Shown piece after piece: positions 8,417-18,041 of a DNA stretch of 64,000 bases; position 1 is the stretch's first letter; each line of letters begins with the position of its first letter. The notes beneath the pieces are model-generated. The model saw nothing but the letters and a program-made list of their open reading frames with translations, was not told where the DNA came from and searched no databases. Position numbers and translations under genes: made by a program. The DNA comes from Paenibacillus taihuensis (GTDB taxonomy: Bacteria > Bacillota > Bacilli > Paenibacillales > Paenibacillaceae): the NCBI RefSeq assembly GCF_003386535.1, contig NZ_QTTN01000008.1, forward strand, positions 124,001 to 188,000. Reading direction: 5' to 3'.

Positions 8417-9172
8417 TCACTCCTCTTGCTTCGTGTCTTCGGCATGATGCAGCAGAATGACCGTGATATTATCGTCTCCGCCGGCTTGCAAGGCAAGCTG
8501 CAGGAGTCTATCCGCCTTCTGATCCAAGCTAAGCTCATTCTGCTCCAAGGTACCTATGATTTCGGAAGGACTGACCATCGTTGTCAACCCATCGCTGCAC
8601 AGCATGAGCATGTCTTCTTCACGCCAGCCCGTGCAAATAATATCTACTTCAACCTGCTCATCTGTTCCGAGTGCTCTAGTGATGACGTTGCGGCGCGGAT
8701 GCGTTGCCGCTTCTTCGAGCGTAATCTGACCAGACTTCACAAGCTCATTGACGAGTGTGTGATCGTCTGTCAATTGCGTCAACACTTGGTCCCGCCACTT
8801 GTACACGCGGCTGTCGCCGATATGACCTATAACTGCATTATCATCTTGAATAAGTGCAGCAACGATCGTCGTACCCATGTTGTGGTACTGCTCGTTGCCA
8901 GAAGCTGCTTCATAAACAGCTTCATTCGCTTGCAATATCGCTTGGCTCATTAATGTTTTACGTTCTTCAAGCGTAAGGGATGCCGAGATGCCTCCCAAAG
9001 CTTCACGGAATGTATCGACAGCCAATTGGCTGGCAACCTCGCCAGCCTTATGACCGCCCATGCCGTCGCAAACAACCGCTACAACGAGGCCGGATTCCAA
9101 TTGCTCCGACCACGCTGAGTCCTCGTTAATTGTTCGAATTCGCCCAACATCACTTCGATAAGCGATTATCAC
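8417..9172 (-). CDS. prpC: Stp1/PrpC-type PP2C protein phosphatase
   Basis: 251 residues, the size of B. subtilis PrpC. PP2C motifs with metal-binding aspartates are visible: RTINEDSAW, VVCDGMGGHKAGEVAS, GDSRVYKW, LTDDHTLVN, LMLCSDGLT and GGDDNITV. It removes phosphate from PrkC and its substrates. The gene sits directly upstream of prkC with a 4-base contact, the universal pairing, and starts with GTG 6 bp after the rlmN stop. Confidence 0.96.
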   Translation of the reverse strand: MIIAYRSDVGRIRTINEDSAWSEQLESGLVVAVVCDGMGGHKAGEVASQLAVDTFREALGGISASLTLEERKTLMSQAILQANEAVYEAASGNEQYHNMGTTIVAALIQDDNAVIGHIGDSRVYKWRDQVLTQLTDDHTLVNELVKSGQITLEEAATHPRRNVITRALGTDEQVEVDIICTGWREEDMLMLCSDGLTTMVSPSEIIGTLEQNELSLDQKADRLLQLALQAGGDDNITVILLHHAEDTKQEE

Positions 9173-9178
9173 AACTCA

Positions 9179-10225
9179 TCACCCCGCCGTAGACTCCATA
9201 TGTTTAGCACGAAGCTGTCCGCATGCAGCTGCGATGTCATGGCCTTGTTCTCTGCGGATTGTGGCATTGATTTTGTTTTTCTCTAGAATGCGATGGAACT
9301 CGAAAATCTGCTCACGCGGCGTACGCACATAATCCCGCTCCGGCACATGGTTGACCGGAATGAGATTGACGTGGCACAGCATGCCCTTGAGCACTTGCGC
9401 AAGCTCTTCCGCATGCTCGTTCTGATCGTTCACGCCGCCAATCAGCGCGTATTCAAACGTAATCCGGCGTCCTGTCTTCGCGATGTAGTTGCGGCAAGCT
9501 TCCATCACTTCCTCGAATGGGAAGCGGCGGTTAACCGGCATCAGCTTGGAACGAAGCTTGTCGTTCGGCGCATGGATCGAGATCGCGAGGTTAATTTGCG
9601 TATTCTCCTCCGCGAACTTGTACATGCTCGGAACGATACCGCTCGTCGATACCGTGATGTGGCGTTGGCCGATGTTCAGCCCTTTCTCGTGAATCATGAG
9701 CCGCAGGAATGTCATCGTTGCGTCATAATTCTCGAATGGCTCGCCGGAGCCCATGATTACGATGCTCGACACGCGCTCGTTCGTTGCGTCAAGCAGCTGC
9801 TGTGCGACAACAACCTGAGCGACGATCTCGCCAGCAGTCAGGTTGCGTTTCAAGCCGCCGAGGGTAGAAGCACAGAACGTACAGCCGATCCGGCAGCCGA
9901 CTTGCGTCGTGACGCAGATGCTGTTGCCGTAGCTATGGCGCATAATAACCGTCTCGATTGCATGGTTATCATGCAAGCCGAACAAAAACTTGACCGTGCC
10001 GTCTTTCGATTCAAAGCGTGTAATTTCGGTTAGGGTTACGAATTGGAATTGGTCGTCGAGCTTCTGACGAAGGGACTTCGACAGATTGCTCATGTCTTCG
10101 AAACTCTTGACGCGCTTCACGTAGAGCCACTCGAACAGCTGAGTGCCGCGGAATGCGGACTCGCCGTTCTCTTTCATCCAATCTTGAAGCTGCTCTAGCG
10201 TATAGTCATAGATGAATGGTTTCAT
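9179..10225 (-). CDS. rlmN: Dual-specificity RNA methyltransferase RlmN
   Basis: 348 residues. This radical-SAM enzyme has the cluster motif [11 protein letters not shown] (about 113-123), the GEPFENYD segment, STSGIVPSM and the C-terminal catalytic region [11 protein letters not shown], whose cysteine forms the methyl-transfer adduct. It methylates C2 of A2503 in 23S rRNA and A37 in some tRNAs. It lies upstream of prpC-prkC as in B. subtilis. Confidence 0.97.
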   Translation of the reverse strand: MKPFIYDYTLEQLQDWMKENGESAFRGTQLFEWLYVKRVKSFEDMSNLSKSLRQKLDDQFQFVTLTEITRFESKDGTVKFLFGLHDNHAIETVIMRHSYGNSICVTTQVGCRIGCTFCASTLGGLKRNLTAGEIVAQVVVAQQLLDATNERVSSIVIMGSGEPFENYDATMTFLRLMIHEKGLNIGQRHITVSTSGIVPSMYKFAEENTQINLAISIHAPNDKLRSKLMPVNRRFPFEEVMEACRNYIAKTGRRITFEYALIGGVNDQNEHAEELAQVLKGMLCHVNLIPVNHVPERDYVRTPREQIFEFHRILEKNKINATIRREQGHDIAAACGQLRAKHMESTAG

Positions 10226-10299
10226 CGGATTGCACCTGTTTCTTTAGAAAATAGGTTCGCCGCCAGCTTAAAGCTATGCCTGCGCCTTCGATCATTTTA

Positions 10300-10342
10300 C
10301 CACAAACGCCCATAACAGACCACTTTGAGCTGTCATGGGCGC
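10300..10342 (-). terminator. Inverted repeat between rsmB and rlmN, possible weak terminator
   Basis: A 12-bp stem CGCCCATGACAG / CTGTTATGGGCG (one wobble) with a loop of about 11 bases lies after the rsmB stop on the minus strand. Only three Ts follow, so termination would be partial. Confidence 0.45.
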
Positions 10343-10353
10343 TATTCACATGT

Positions 10354-11862
10354 TTACGAGTGACGAGTCAAACGGGCGATGAAAAAGCCATCGCTGCCGA
10401 ATTGCTGCGGCAGCAGCTGTACCATGCCGCTGAATGGCTCAGCGATAGCATGCGCTTCCTGCAATGGACGAAGCATCTGCTCCGGCCATTCTGCATCGAG
10501 CTTGTACGCCGGATGGCGCTCGAGGAACTTCGCCACTTGGCTCTCGTTCTCTTCACGCTCGATCGTACATGTGCTGTACACGAGCGTGCCGCCAAGGCGG
10601 ACGAGCTTCGCCGCTTCATCCATGAGCTGCTCCTGCAGGGCAGCAATCGCATGGACATCCTCGGCGCTCTTCGTCCATTTGATCTCCGGCTTGCGGCGAA
10701 TAACGCCAAAGCCGGAGCAAGGGGCATCGAGCAGCACGACATCGAAGCTGCCCGGCTCGAACTGGGATGCCAGCTCAGCCGCATCGCCGGTAACGGCTTG
10801 CACCGAAGTTAGACCAAGCCGCGCGGCCTGCTCCTCGATGAGCTGCTTCTTGTGCGGATGCACGTCATTGGCGATGACCTGCCCGCGATCTTCCATCAGC
10901 TCCGCGAGATGCGTCGTCTTCCCGCCAGGTGCCGCGCAGCAATCGAGCACCTTCATGCCCGGCTTCGGTGCGCACACTTCGGCTACGAGCATCGAGCTCT
11001 CGTCTTGCAGCGACCAGAGCCCTGTGCGGTAGCCATCGGTTCCTGCCACGTTGCCAACGCCGCTCACAATCAGCGCATGTGCAGAAAGCTTCGAAGCTTC
11101 CACTATCGCTTCGCCGCCGCTGCCTTCCGTGAGCATCGCAGCTGCCTTGTCACGGGACAATCGCAGCGGATTCACACGGACGCTATTGTGCGGAGGCTCA
11201 TTGCCCGCTGCGCAGATCTGTTCCGTTACCGCTTCGCCATAAGTACCAATCCAGCGCTTCACGAGCCAGTCCGGGTACGAATACGTGATGCCAATCCGCT
11301 TCACAGGATCCGTTATCTCGAGCGGCTTCCGCATTTCTGCCAGATTGCGCTCCATATTACGGAGTACACCGTTAACCATGCCCGAGATCCCGCTATGACC
11401 GCGACGCTTCGCGATGACGACAGCCTCGTTCACGGCGGCATGCGCAGGGATGCGGTCCAGCATCAAGAGCTGGTAAGCGCTCATGCGCAGCAGCACAAGC
11501 ACCCAAGGCGTCAGCTTGTTGAAGCCCTTGGTCACAAGCTCGCTGAGCCTTTCGTCCAGCAGCCTCTGGTGCTGGATCGTGCCATACACCAGCTCAGTAG
11601 CGAGCCCAGCATCCGGACGAGACAGCTGTGCATCCTGCAGTGCGCGGTTTAGCTGCAGATTGCTGTATGCGCCAGCTTCCGCAACCTTCAGCAGCGTATC
11701 CAATGCAACTTCGCGAGTAGTTTTCCGACGCTGCTGTTGCTGCTGCTGCGGCTTGCCGCCTTTTCCTTTCGCAGAAGGCGCGGAGCCTGCTGAGCGACCG
11801 CTTTTCACGCCAACGCGTCCGCCACCGCCGCCACTATTGCCTTGCTTGTCCCGGCCGCTCAC
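10354..11862 (-). CDS. rsmB: 16S rRNA (cytosine-967 C5)-methyltransferase RsmB
   Basis: 502 residues, longer than the usual 430-450 because of an N-terminal Gly/Ser/Lys/Gln-rich tail of about 48 residues. The NusB-like RNA-binding domain follows (TTREVALDTLLKV), then the methyltransferase with CCAAPGGKTTHLAELM (SAM site), LLDAPCSGFGVIRRKPEIKW (catalytic Cys) and STCTIEREENE. It starts with GTG, overlapping the fmt stop as GTGA, so fmt and rsmB are coupled. Confidence 0.96.
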   Translation of the reverse strand: MSGRDKQGNSGGGGGRVGVKSGRSAGSAPSAKGKGGKPQQQQQQRRKTTREVALDTLLKVAEAGAYSNLQLNRALQDAQLSRPDAGLATELVYGTIQHQRLLDERLSELVTKGFNKLTPWVLVLLRMSAYQLLMLDRIPAHAAVNEAVVIAKRRGHSGISGMVNGVLRNMERNLAEMRKPLEITDPVKRIGITYSYPDWLVKRWIGTYGEAVTEQICAAGNEPPHNSVRVNPLRLSRDKAAAMLTEGSGGEAIVEASKLSAHALIVSGVGNVAGTDGYRTGLWSLQDESSMLVAEVCAPKPGMKVLDCCAAPGGKTTHLAELMEDRGQVIANDVHPHKKQLIEEQAARLGLTSVQAVTGDAAELASQFEPGSFDVVLLDAPCSGFGVIRRKPEIKWTKSAEDVHAIAALQEQLMDEAAKLVRLGGTLVYSTCTIEREENESQVAKFLERHPAYKLDAEWPEQMLRPLQEAHAIAEPFSGMVQLLPQQFGSDGFFIARLTRHS

Positions 11863-12803
11863 GCTTCACCTCCGCCGAAAACAGTGCCCGCCTCAAGACG
11901 CGCACCTTTCAGCCACTCCACAGCGTTCATGGCCTTCTTGCCTGCCGGTTGGATGACCGTCAACAAGAGCGCATCCTCGCCAGTCTGCACAACAATGCCC
12001 GCGTCCGTCGTTTCGAGTACTGTACCTGGCTCTGCCTTCGAACGGCTCTGCGCCATCGGCTTGCAGCCCCATACTTTGAACGGCTCGCCGTTCCAAATCG
12101 TAAATCCGCCCGCCATCGGCGAAAGTCCGCGCACTTGGTTATAGATCGCCCGTGCTGGACGGCTCCAATCGATTCGCTCATCTTCCCGCGTCAAGTTCGG
12201 GGAGTACGTCGCTTCTTCATGATTTTGCTGAACAGCTTGTACCGTCCCTGCTTCAATACTTGGCAGCGTCTCACGGAGGAGCTGCGCGCCTGCGATGGTC
12301 AGCTTCTCGAACAAAGTGCCCGATGTGTCATCGTCCGTGATCGGCACTTCCACAACGCTGATCATATCACCGGTATCCAAACCTTCCGCCATATACATAA
12401 TCGTCACGCCTGTCAACGTCTCGCCGTTCATAATCGAACGTTGAATCGGAGCGCCGCCGCGATATTTTGGCAATAGAGAGCCATGCACGTTAATGCAGCC
12501 AAGACGAGGAATCTCCAGCACCGCTTTCGGCAAAATCTGTCCGTATGCAGCTGTTACAATGAGATCCGGCTTCAGCGCCGCAATTTGACCGACCGTCTCC
12601 GACCCGCGCAAACGTTCAGGTTGTGCAACGGGCAAACCGCGCAGAAGCGCCGCTTCCTTGACCGGAGGCGGCGTCAGCGTTTTTTTGCGGCCTTTGGGCC
12701 GATCGGGTTGTGTCACTACGAGGTCAATGGTATGACCCTCTTCCAAGATCGCTTCCAGCGATGGAACCGCGAATTCGGGTGTTCCCATAAATACGATACG
12801 CAT
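11859..12803 (-). CDS. fmt: Methionyl-tRNA formyltransferase
   Basis: 314 residues starting MRIVFMGTPEFAVPSL; the frame is open further upstream, but this ATG at 12801-12803 matches the family and has GGAGAG 7 bp before it. The formyl-transfer motif HGSLLPKYRGGAPIQ (about 108-122) and the C-terminal tRNA-binding domain are present. It formylates initiator Met-tRNA using 10-formyl-THF. It lies 4 bp downstream of def, whose product removes the same formyl group. Confidence 0.97.
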   Translation of the reverse strand: MRIVFMGTPEFAVPSLEAILEEGHTIDLVVTQPDRPKGRKKTLTPPPVKEAALLRGLPVAQPERLRGSETVGQIAALKPDLIVTAAYGQILPKAVLEIPRLGCINVHGSLLPKYRGGAPIQRSIMNGETLTGVTIMYMAEGLDTGDMISVVEVPITDDDTSGTLFEKLTIAGAQLLRETLPSIEAGTVQAVQQNHEEATYSPNLTREDERIDWSRPARAIYNQVRGLSPMAGGFTIWNGEPFKVWGCKPMAQSRSKAEPGTVLETTDAGIVVQTGEDALLLTVIQPAGKKAMNAVEWLKGARLEAGTVFGGGEA

Positions 12804-12807
12804 CTGA

Positions 12808-13293
12808 TCACTCTCCGTCTGGACGCTGGCGTGCCGATGCATCATAGATGGATACGGCAATGTCGGTGAACAGAATGCCGTTCAGATGATCCACTTCATG
12901 CTGGAATGCGCGAGCGAGGAAGTCCGTCGCTTCGAATTCGAACGGATTGCCGTCGCGATCCTGTCCTTTAAGCTTAATGGCTTGCGCACGCTTCACATCA
13001 CCGTTCAGCTTCGCAATACTAAGGCAGCCTTCCGGTCCGAGCTGTTCGCCGGATGCTTCGATAATTTCTGGGTTAACCATTTCGATCAAACCGTTATCAT
13101 CGCCAACATCAACCACGATAACGCGCTTCGAAATACCAACCTGAGGCGCAGCAAGGCCAACGCCGTCCGCATCATACATCGTTTCTGCCATATCGTTCAG
13201 CAATTTATGCAAATTAGAATTAAATTTCGTTACTTCGACGGCCCGCTCGCGCAGAACCGGATCTGGATCTTGAACAATCAGTCTGATCGCCAT
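12808..13293 (-). CDS. def: Peptide deformylase
   Basis: 161 residues with the three deformylase motifs: GVGLAAPQVG (about 44-53), EGCLSI (metal cysteine) and QHEVDHLNG (two metal histidines and the catalytic Glu). It removes the N-formyl group from nascent proteins. It is in the priA-def-fmt-rsmB run and about 27 bp downstream of priA. Confidence 0.97.
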   Translation of the reverse strand: MAIRLIVQDPDPVLRERAVEVTKFNSNLHKLLNDMAETMYDADGVGLAAPQVGISKRVIVVDVGDDNGLIEMVNPEIIEASGEQLGPEGCLSIAKLNGDVKRAQAIKLKGQDRDGNPFEFEATDFLARAFQHEVDHLNGILFTDIAVSIYDASARQRPDGE

Positions 13294-13320
13294 GAGTAAT
13301 CCCCCTAATAAACAGTCATG

Positions 13321-15876
13321 TTATAAAATCATTTGCGGATCGACATCTACGCTAATCTGCACTGGCGGCTGCCCTTGCGGCCCCGAAAGCATGCTGATCG
13401 CCTGCTTTAGCAGATCGTTTGCGTTTACATTTCCTCGATATTTTACCATACATTGAAAACGATAGCGATCTTTCATACGCGGGATTGGCGAAGCGACAGG
13501 CCCTAATATATCGATAAAACGTGTGCCATCGCTATCGATGGATCCTTTTATGCCTGATTCATATGCGAGCTGGCGCAAGGTAGATGCCAACTTTTCTCCC
13601 GTCTGGATGAGAAGGGGCAGCTGTTCATCGGAAAGCGTGACGACAATAAGCCGGCAAAATGGCGGGTAGCCCATGAAGCGCCGATGCTTCAGCTCCTCTT
13701 GGACAAACGCAGCATAATCGTGATGTTGTGCAGTGACGATGGCATAGTGCTCAGGGTTGTAGGTTTGTACGATTACTTCGCCCGGCAGCTGATGTCTTCC
13801 CGCACGCCCCGCCACCTGCGTCAGCAGCTGGAACGTCTTCTCCGCAGAACGGAAATCAGGCAGATGCAGCGATGTGTCCGCCGCAATTACGCCTACTAGC
13901 GTAACATACGGAAAATCAAGCCCTTTGGCTACCATCTGCGTGCCAAGCAGCACATCCGCTTTGCGCTCGCCGAACATCGTCAGCCATTTCTCGTGCGAGC
14001 CCTTCTCTGTCGTCGTGTCGACGTCCATCCGGATGACTCGGATGCCTGGGAACAGCTTCGCAAGTTCCTCTTCAACCCGCTGCGTACCGGTGCCGAAGAA
14101 GCGAATATGCTCGCTCTCGCAGGATGGGCATTTCTCCGGCGCCTGCTCGGCATGCCCGCAATAGTGGCAGCGCAGGACGCGCGACTTCTGATGATACGTC
14201 AGCGATATATCGCAGTGCGGACATTGCGCGGTATACCCGCAGGAACGGCACATGACGAACGTGGAGTAGCCTCTGCGGTTGAGCAGCAGCACGGATTGTT
14301 CGCCTCGCTCGAGACGCTCAAGCAGCGCTTCATGCAGCTGCCGGCTGAACATCGAGCGGTTGCCGTTCTTCAGCTCATCGCGCATGTCGATGAGATGCAC
14401 CTTCGGCATCGGCCGGCCGCCGACCCGGTTCGGCATCGGCAGCAACGCCGCGCCGCTTGCTTTGGCGGACGCGGAAGTTGAGGCCGATGCGCTTGTGCTC
14501 GTATTCGCCGCTTCGCTGCCGGAGACGACGCGCGAAGCCGCCGCGAAGCTCTCCAGCGATGGTGTTGCTGATCCAAGCACGACGGCAGCGCTATGCTGCC
14601 TTGCTCTTCTCACAGCCACATCGCGTGCGTGATATTTTGGCGTCTCCTCTTGTTTGTAGGAGGATTCATGCTCTTCATCTATGATTATGAGACCAATGCG
14701 TTCAAAAGGTGCAAAAATCGCCGATCTCGCGCCAACCGCAACCTGCGCGCGTCCTTCGCGGATCTTGCGCCATTCATCGTAACGTTCACCGCTGGATAGG
14801 CGGCTATGAAGCACGGCAACCAAGTCGCCGAAACGGCCTTTGAAGCGCTCGACCATCTGCGGTGTCAGCGAGATCTCCGGCACGAGTACAATGGCTTGCC
14901 TTTCATGCTGCAAGCAGCGTTCAATCGTCTGGAGATAAACCTCAGTCTTGCCGCTGCCGGTTACGCCATGCAGCAAGAAGACGCGCGACTGCTCGGCATC
15001 AAGCGACTCCGCAATCTCTGCGTACACTGCTTGCTGCCCTTCTGTCAGCGGAAGCGGCTCCGTGCGCTTGAAATCTCTGCCCGCGTAAGGATCGCGGCTC
15101 TGCTCCATCTCGCGAATCTCGAGCAGTCCCTTGTCCGCGACAGCTCGTACCGTACTGGAAGTCGTCGATAGTGCTTCGACGAGCACCGTCATCGCGATTG
15201 GCTCGCGATGCTCCAGCATATAACGAAGCACTTCCTGCTGCTTCGCCGCTCTAGCTGGATAGTTCTGCAGCGCCTCGAGCGCCAGCGCTTCATTGTCCGG
15301 AGGAAACACGGTCAGCACTTTACGTACGGACAGCCTGTCCCGAATCGTCACTTGCTCCGTTAGTGTGCCGCGCTTCACCGCAGCTTTGATATCAGCAGCA
15401 GACTCCGGGAATCGCTCCTGTAGTGCAGCCAGGCGCATCGTTCCGCCATTTTGGCGTATGTAACTCAGCCATGCTTCTTCTCCGAGCAGACTATCTTCGC
15501 TAGCCTCGTTAACCTCGTCGTCTGCGATGGAAACGACCGAATCAGCTTTCCCTTTCAGCGCCGCGGGGATCATCGCTTGAAGAGAAGCTGTTAGCGTGCA
15601 GCAATACTTGTCGCTAATCCAGCTTGCAAGCTCAACGAGATCTGGCGACAGCGGCGGAATATGATCCAGCAGCTCGGCAATTGGCTTCAGCTTCTTCACA
15701 TCGAAATCCGCATGTTCAGTAATTCCAATGACAAAGCCTTGCAATACGCGTCCACCGAAAGGCACGCCGACTCGGCTGCCGACCTCCACCCAGCCCAGCA
15801 TCTGCTGCGGGATTTTATAGTCAAAAGGCCGATCCGTCGCCCGGCTCGGCACATCGACAATAACTTTCGCGATCAT
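13321..15876 (-). CDS. priA: Primosomal replication-restart helicase PriA
   Basis: 851 residues. Walker A GVTGSGKTE (about 304-312), DEEH box (about 400-403), GSATPSLES (about 435-443), four cysteine pairs for two zinc ions (CRSC, CPHC, CHYC, CPSC, about 543-586) and the C-terminal helicase motifs TQMVAKGLDFP and QVAGRAGR are all present. It reloads the replisome at collapsed forks. Oddity: a 25-30-residue Ser/Ala/Thr insert (about 452-480, bases 14437-14523) falls between the ATPSLES motif and the GRPMPKVHLIDMR segment that normally follows closely. The start overlaps the coaBC stop by 4 bases. Confidence 0.97.
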   Translation of the reverse strand: MIAKVIVDVPSRATDRPFDYKIPQQMLGWVEVGSRVGVPFGGRVLQGFVIGITEHADFDVKKLKPIAELLDHIPPLSPDLVELASWISDKYCCTLTASLQAMIPAALKGKADSVVSIADDEVNEASEDSLLGEEAWLSYIRQNGGTMRLAALQERFPESAADIKAAVKRGTLTEQVTIRDRLSVRKVLTVFPPDNEALALEALQNYPARAAKQQEVLRYMLEHREPIAMTVLVEALSTTSSTVRAVADKGLLEIREMEQSRDPYAGRDFKRTEPLPLTEGQQAVYAEIAESLDAEQSRVFLLHGVTGSGKTEVYLQTIERCLQHERQAIVLVPEISLTPQMVERFKGRFGDLVAVLHSRLSSGERYDEWRKIREGRAQVAVGARSAIFAPFERIGLIIIDEEHESSYKQEETPKYHARDVAVRRARQHSAAVVLGSATPSLESFAAASRVVSGSEAANTSTSASASTSASAKASGAALLPMPNRVGGRPMPKVHLIDMRDELKNGNRSMFSRQLHEALLERLERGEQSVLLLNRRGYSTFVMCRSCGYTAQCPHCDISLTYHQKSRVLRCHYCGHAEQAPEKCPSCESEHIRFFGTGTQRVEEELAKLFPGIRVIRMDVDTTTEKGSHEKWLTMFGERKADVLLGTQMVAKGLDFPYVTLVGVIAADTSLHLPDFRSAEKTFQLLTQVAGRAGRHQLPGEVIVQTYNPEHYAIVTAQHHDYAAFVQEELKHRRFMGYPPFCRLIVVTLSDEQLPLLIQTGEKLASTLRQLAYESGIKGSIDSDGTRFIDILGPVASPIPRMKDRYRFQCMVKYRGNVNANDLLKQAISMLSGPQGQPPVQISVDVDPQMIL

Positions 15877-17096
15877 TCCGCGGCCCCCTTAGCCCCCTGG
15901 GCCGCTTTCATCCGTGTCGTGATCAGCGTCATCAGCCGATCCGCCACTTCACGCTTGCTCAGCATCGGAAGTGACTCCACAAGGCCTTCTGAGCCGAAAA
16001 TCTGCACAATATTCGTATCGACATTGAACCCCGCGCCTTCTTGCGACACATCGTTTCCAACAATGAGGTCGGCATTTTTCCGTGTCAGCTTGTCCATCGC
16101 GTATTGTTCCAGCTGCTCGGTCTCCGCTGCGAAGCCTACGAGGAACTGATCCTTCTTCCGTTCGCCGAGTGTCTTCAAAATATCTGTCGTCCGCTCCAGT
16201 TCAAGCACTAGCTTTTCCTTGCCCTTCTTGATCTTGGTGCTCGCCTTCGTAACCGGTCTATAATCGGCAACCGCCGCTGCCTTGATAACAAGTTCCGCTG
16301 AATCATACCGCTCAAGCACTGCTTGCAGCATATCTTCCGCGGACTCGACATGAATGGTATTCACGCCAGCCACCGGATTCGCTGTCGTTCGAGCAGCAAT
16401 TAATGTGACATCCGCACCGCGAGTCGCTGCGGCTTCCGCGAGCGCAAAACCCATTTTGCCCGAAGAATCATTAGTCAGGTAACGAACCGGATCAAGCCGC
16501 TCCATTGTTCCGCCTGCCGTTACGAGTACCTTCTTGCCTTTAAGCTCCTGACTCTGCGCGAACCACTGCTTAACAGCAAACACGATATCTTCCGGCTCAG
16601 CCAGCCGTCCTTTCCCGACATAGCCGCAAGCGAGCAAGCCTGTGCCCGGTTCTACGAAACGAACGCCTCTCTCTGCCAATATGTCCATATTGCGCGCGAC
16701 GGCAGGATGCGCATACATATGCACATTCATCGCAGGGGCTACCATGACAGGTGCCTCGGTTGCAAGCAGCGTCGTACTGAGCATATCGTCCGCCAGCCCA
16801 TTCGCCATCTTCGCCAAAATATTCGCCGTCGCGGGGGCAACAACAACCAAATCCGCGCTGTCCGCTACGTTAATATGAGCGACAACCGATGGATCGAACT
16901 CATCGAACGTGTCCAAATAAACCTGATGGCGCGACAACGTCTGCAGCGTCAGCGGTGTAATGAACTTGGTCGCCGACTCCGTCATGATGACGCGTACGTT
17001 CGCACCTGCCTGGACTAATCTGCTGCAGATCGTCGCCGCCTTATAAGCCGCGATTCCGCCGGAAATTCCAAGCACAATCGTTTTTCCTTGCAGCAT
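15873..17096 (-). CDS. coaBC: Bifunctional phosphopantothenoylcysteine decarboxylase / phosphopantothenate-cysteine ligase
   Basis: 407 residues. The N-terminal flavoprotein CoaC half has GISGGIAAYKA, the PAMNVHMYAHPAV catalytic segment and GLLACGYVGKGRLAEPEDI with the active cysteine. The C-terminal CoaB half has VTAGGTMERLDPVRYLTN and the KKGKEKLVLELERTTDIL and GFAAETE motifs. It performs two consecutive steps of coenzyme A synthesis. A strong terminator lies only about 37 bp before its start, so transcription may depend on read-through from rpoZ. Confidence 0.97.
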   Translation of the reverse strand: MLQGKTIVLGISGGIAAYKAATICSRLVQAGANVRVIMTESATKFITPLTLQTLSRHQVYLDTFDEFDPSVVAHINVADSADLVVVAPATANILAKMANGLADDMLSTTLLATEAPVMVAPAMNVHMYAHPAVARNMDILAERGVRFVEPGTGLLACGYVGKGRLAEPEDIVFAVKQWFAQSQELKGKKVLVTAGGTMERLDPVRYLTNDSSGKMGFALAEAAATRGADVTLIAARTTANPVAGVNTIHVESAEDMLQAVLERYDSAELVIKAAAVADYRPVTKASTKIKKGKEKLVLELERTTDILKTLGERKKDQFLVGFAAETEQLEQYAMDKLTRKNADLIVGNDVSQEGAGFNVDTNIVQIFGSEGLVESLPMLSKREVADRLMTLITTRMKAAQGAKGAAE

Positions 17097-17133
17097 GGCA
17101 GATCTCTCCTCTTCCTTGCATACGTTTTAGACT

Positions 17134-17163
17134 AAAAAAATAACAACCGCAAGGGTTGTTATT
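17134..17163 (-). terminator. Terminator between rpoZ and coaBC
   Basis: Minus-strand stem AATAACAACC, 5-base loop, GGTTGTTATT, then a run of seven Ts. It lies 20 bp after the rpoZ stop and 37 bp before coaBC. Confidence 0.85.
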
Positions 17164-17183
17164 CGTTCGCCATCATGACTTTC

Positions 17184-17393
17184 TTAGTCTTTCTTGTTCA
17201 GCGTGCTCTCGACAACAAGAATGTCGTGATAAATTTCTTCAAGCGCTACGCCAACGTACTTGTGCGACTTCGGCGAGCGGATATCCGTCTTGCTTCCGTC
17301 TCTTAGCATTCTTGCGCGACGGGATGCTGCAACAACAAGGGAATACTTGCTGTCTACCTTCTTCATCATTTCGTCAATGGATGGATATAGCAA
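17184..17393 (-). CDS. rpoZ: RNA polymerase omega subunit
   Basis: 69 residues starting MLYPSIDEMMKKVDSKYSLVVAASRRAR, the standard omega fold start, then VGVALEEI. Omega assists beta-prime folding and assembly. It is 13 bp downstream of gmk, the conserved remA-gmk-rpoZ arrangement. Confidence 0.96.
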   Translation of the reverse strand: MLYPSIDEMMKKVDSKYSLVVAASRRARMLRDGSKTDIRSPKSHKYVGVALEEIYHDILVVESTLNKKD

Positions 17394-17406
17394 ATTCCTT
17401 CACCTC

Positions 17407-18024
17407 TCATGCTTTCTCAGAAGCTTCCTTCACTTCTTCAAGCTGTTCGATAAACCGTTCTTTCCGGCAATGCTCTGCCGTAATAATGCTTTGAATGCGA
17501 TGACAAGCTGCGTCGATCTGATCGTTGACGACAGCGTAATCGTAATAATGAATAAGGCTCATCTCTTCCACCGCAACGTTCATGCGATGGTCAATAATAT
17601 CGGCATTCTCCGTACCGCGGCCTGTAATGCGCTGCTTGAGCTCGTCCAGAGACGGCGGCACCAAGAAAATAAACACGCCTTGCGGGAATTTCTCTTTAAC
17701 CTTCAGTGCGCCTTGTACTTCAATTTCAAGAATAATATCTTTGCCCGATGCAAGCGTGCGTTCTACGAAATCACGCGGAGTGCCGTAGTAGTTGCCCACA
17801 TATTCCGCATGCTCGAGCAATGCATCCTTCGCGATCATGTCTTGAAACTGTTCTTTCGTCTTAAAAAAATAATTGATTCCGTCGATCTCCCCTTGGCGAG
17901 GTGACCGTGTTGTCGCAGATACCGAATAAACGAGATCGCTCTGCTTATGCCGCAGCTCTGCGCAAACCGTTCCTTTGCCTACGCCCGAAGGGCCCGAAAG
18001 TACAATTAACAATCCTCTTCTCAT
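17407..18024 (-). CDS. gmk: Guanylate kinase
   Basis: About 205 residues. The P-loop [13 protein letters not shown], the GMP-binding [19 protein letters not shown] and the [14 protein letters not shown] region are present. It makes GDP from GMP. The frame extends six codons upstream to a GTG that touches the remA stop. I chose the ATG at 18022-18024 because the family starts near [12 protein letters not shown] and GGGGAG sits 4 bp upstream; the longer form (to 18042) is possible. Confidence 0.94.
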   Translation of the reverse strand: MRRGLLIVLSGPSGVGKGTVCAELRHKQSDLVYSVSATTRSPRQGEIDGINYFFKTKEQFQDMIAKDALLEHAEYVGNYYGTPRDFVERTLASGKDIILEIEVQGALKVKEKFPQGVFIFLVPPSLDELKQRITGRGTENADIIDHRMNVAVEEMSLIHYYDYAVVNDQIDAACHRIQSIITAEHCRKERFIEQLEEVKEASEKA

Positions 18025-18041
18025 ATAACTCCCCGTCATCA

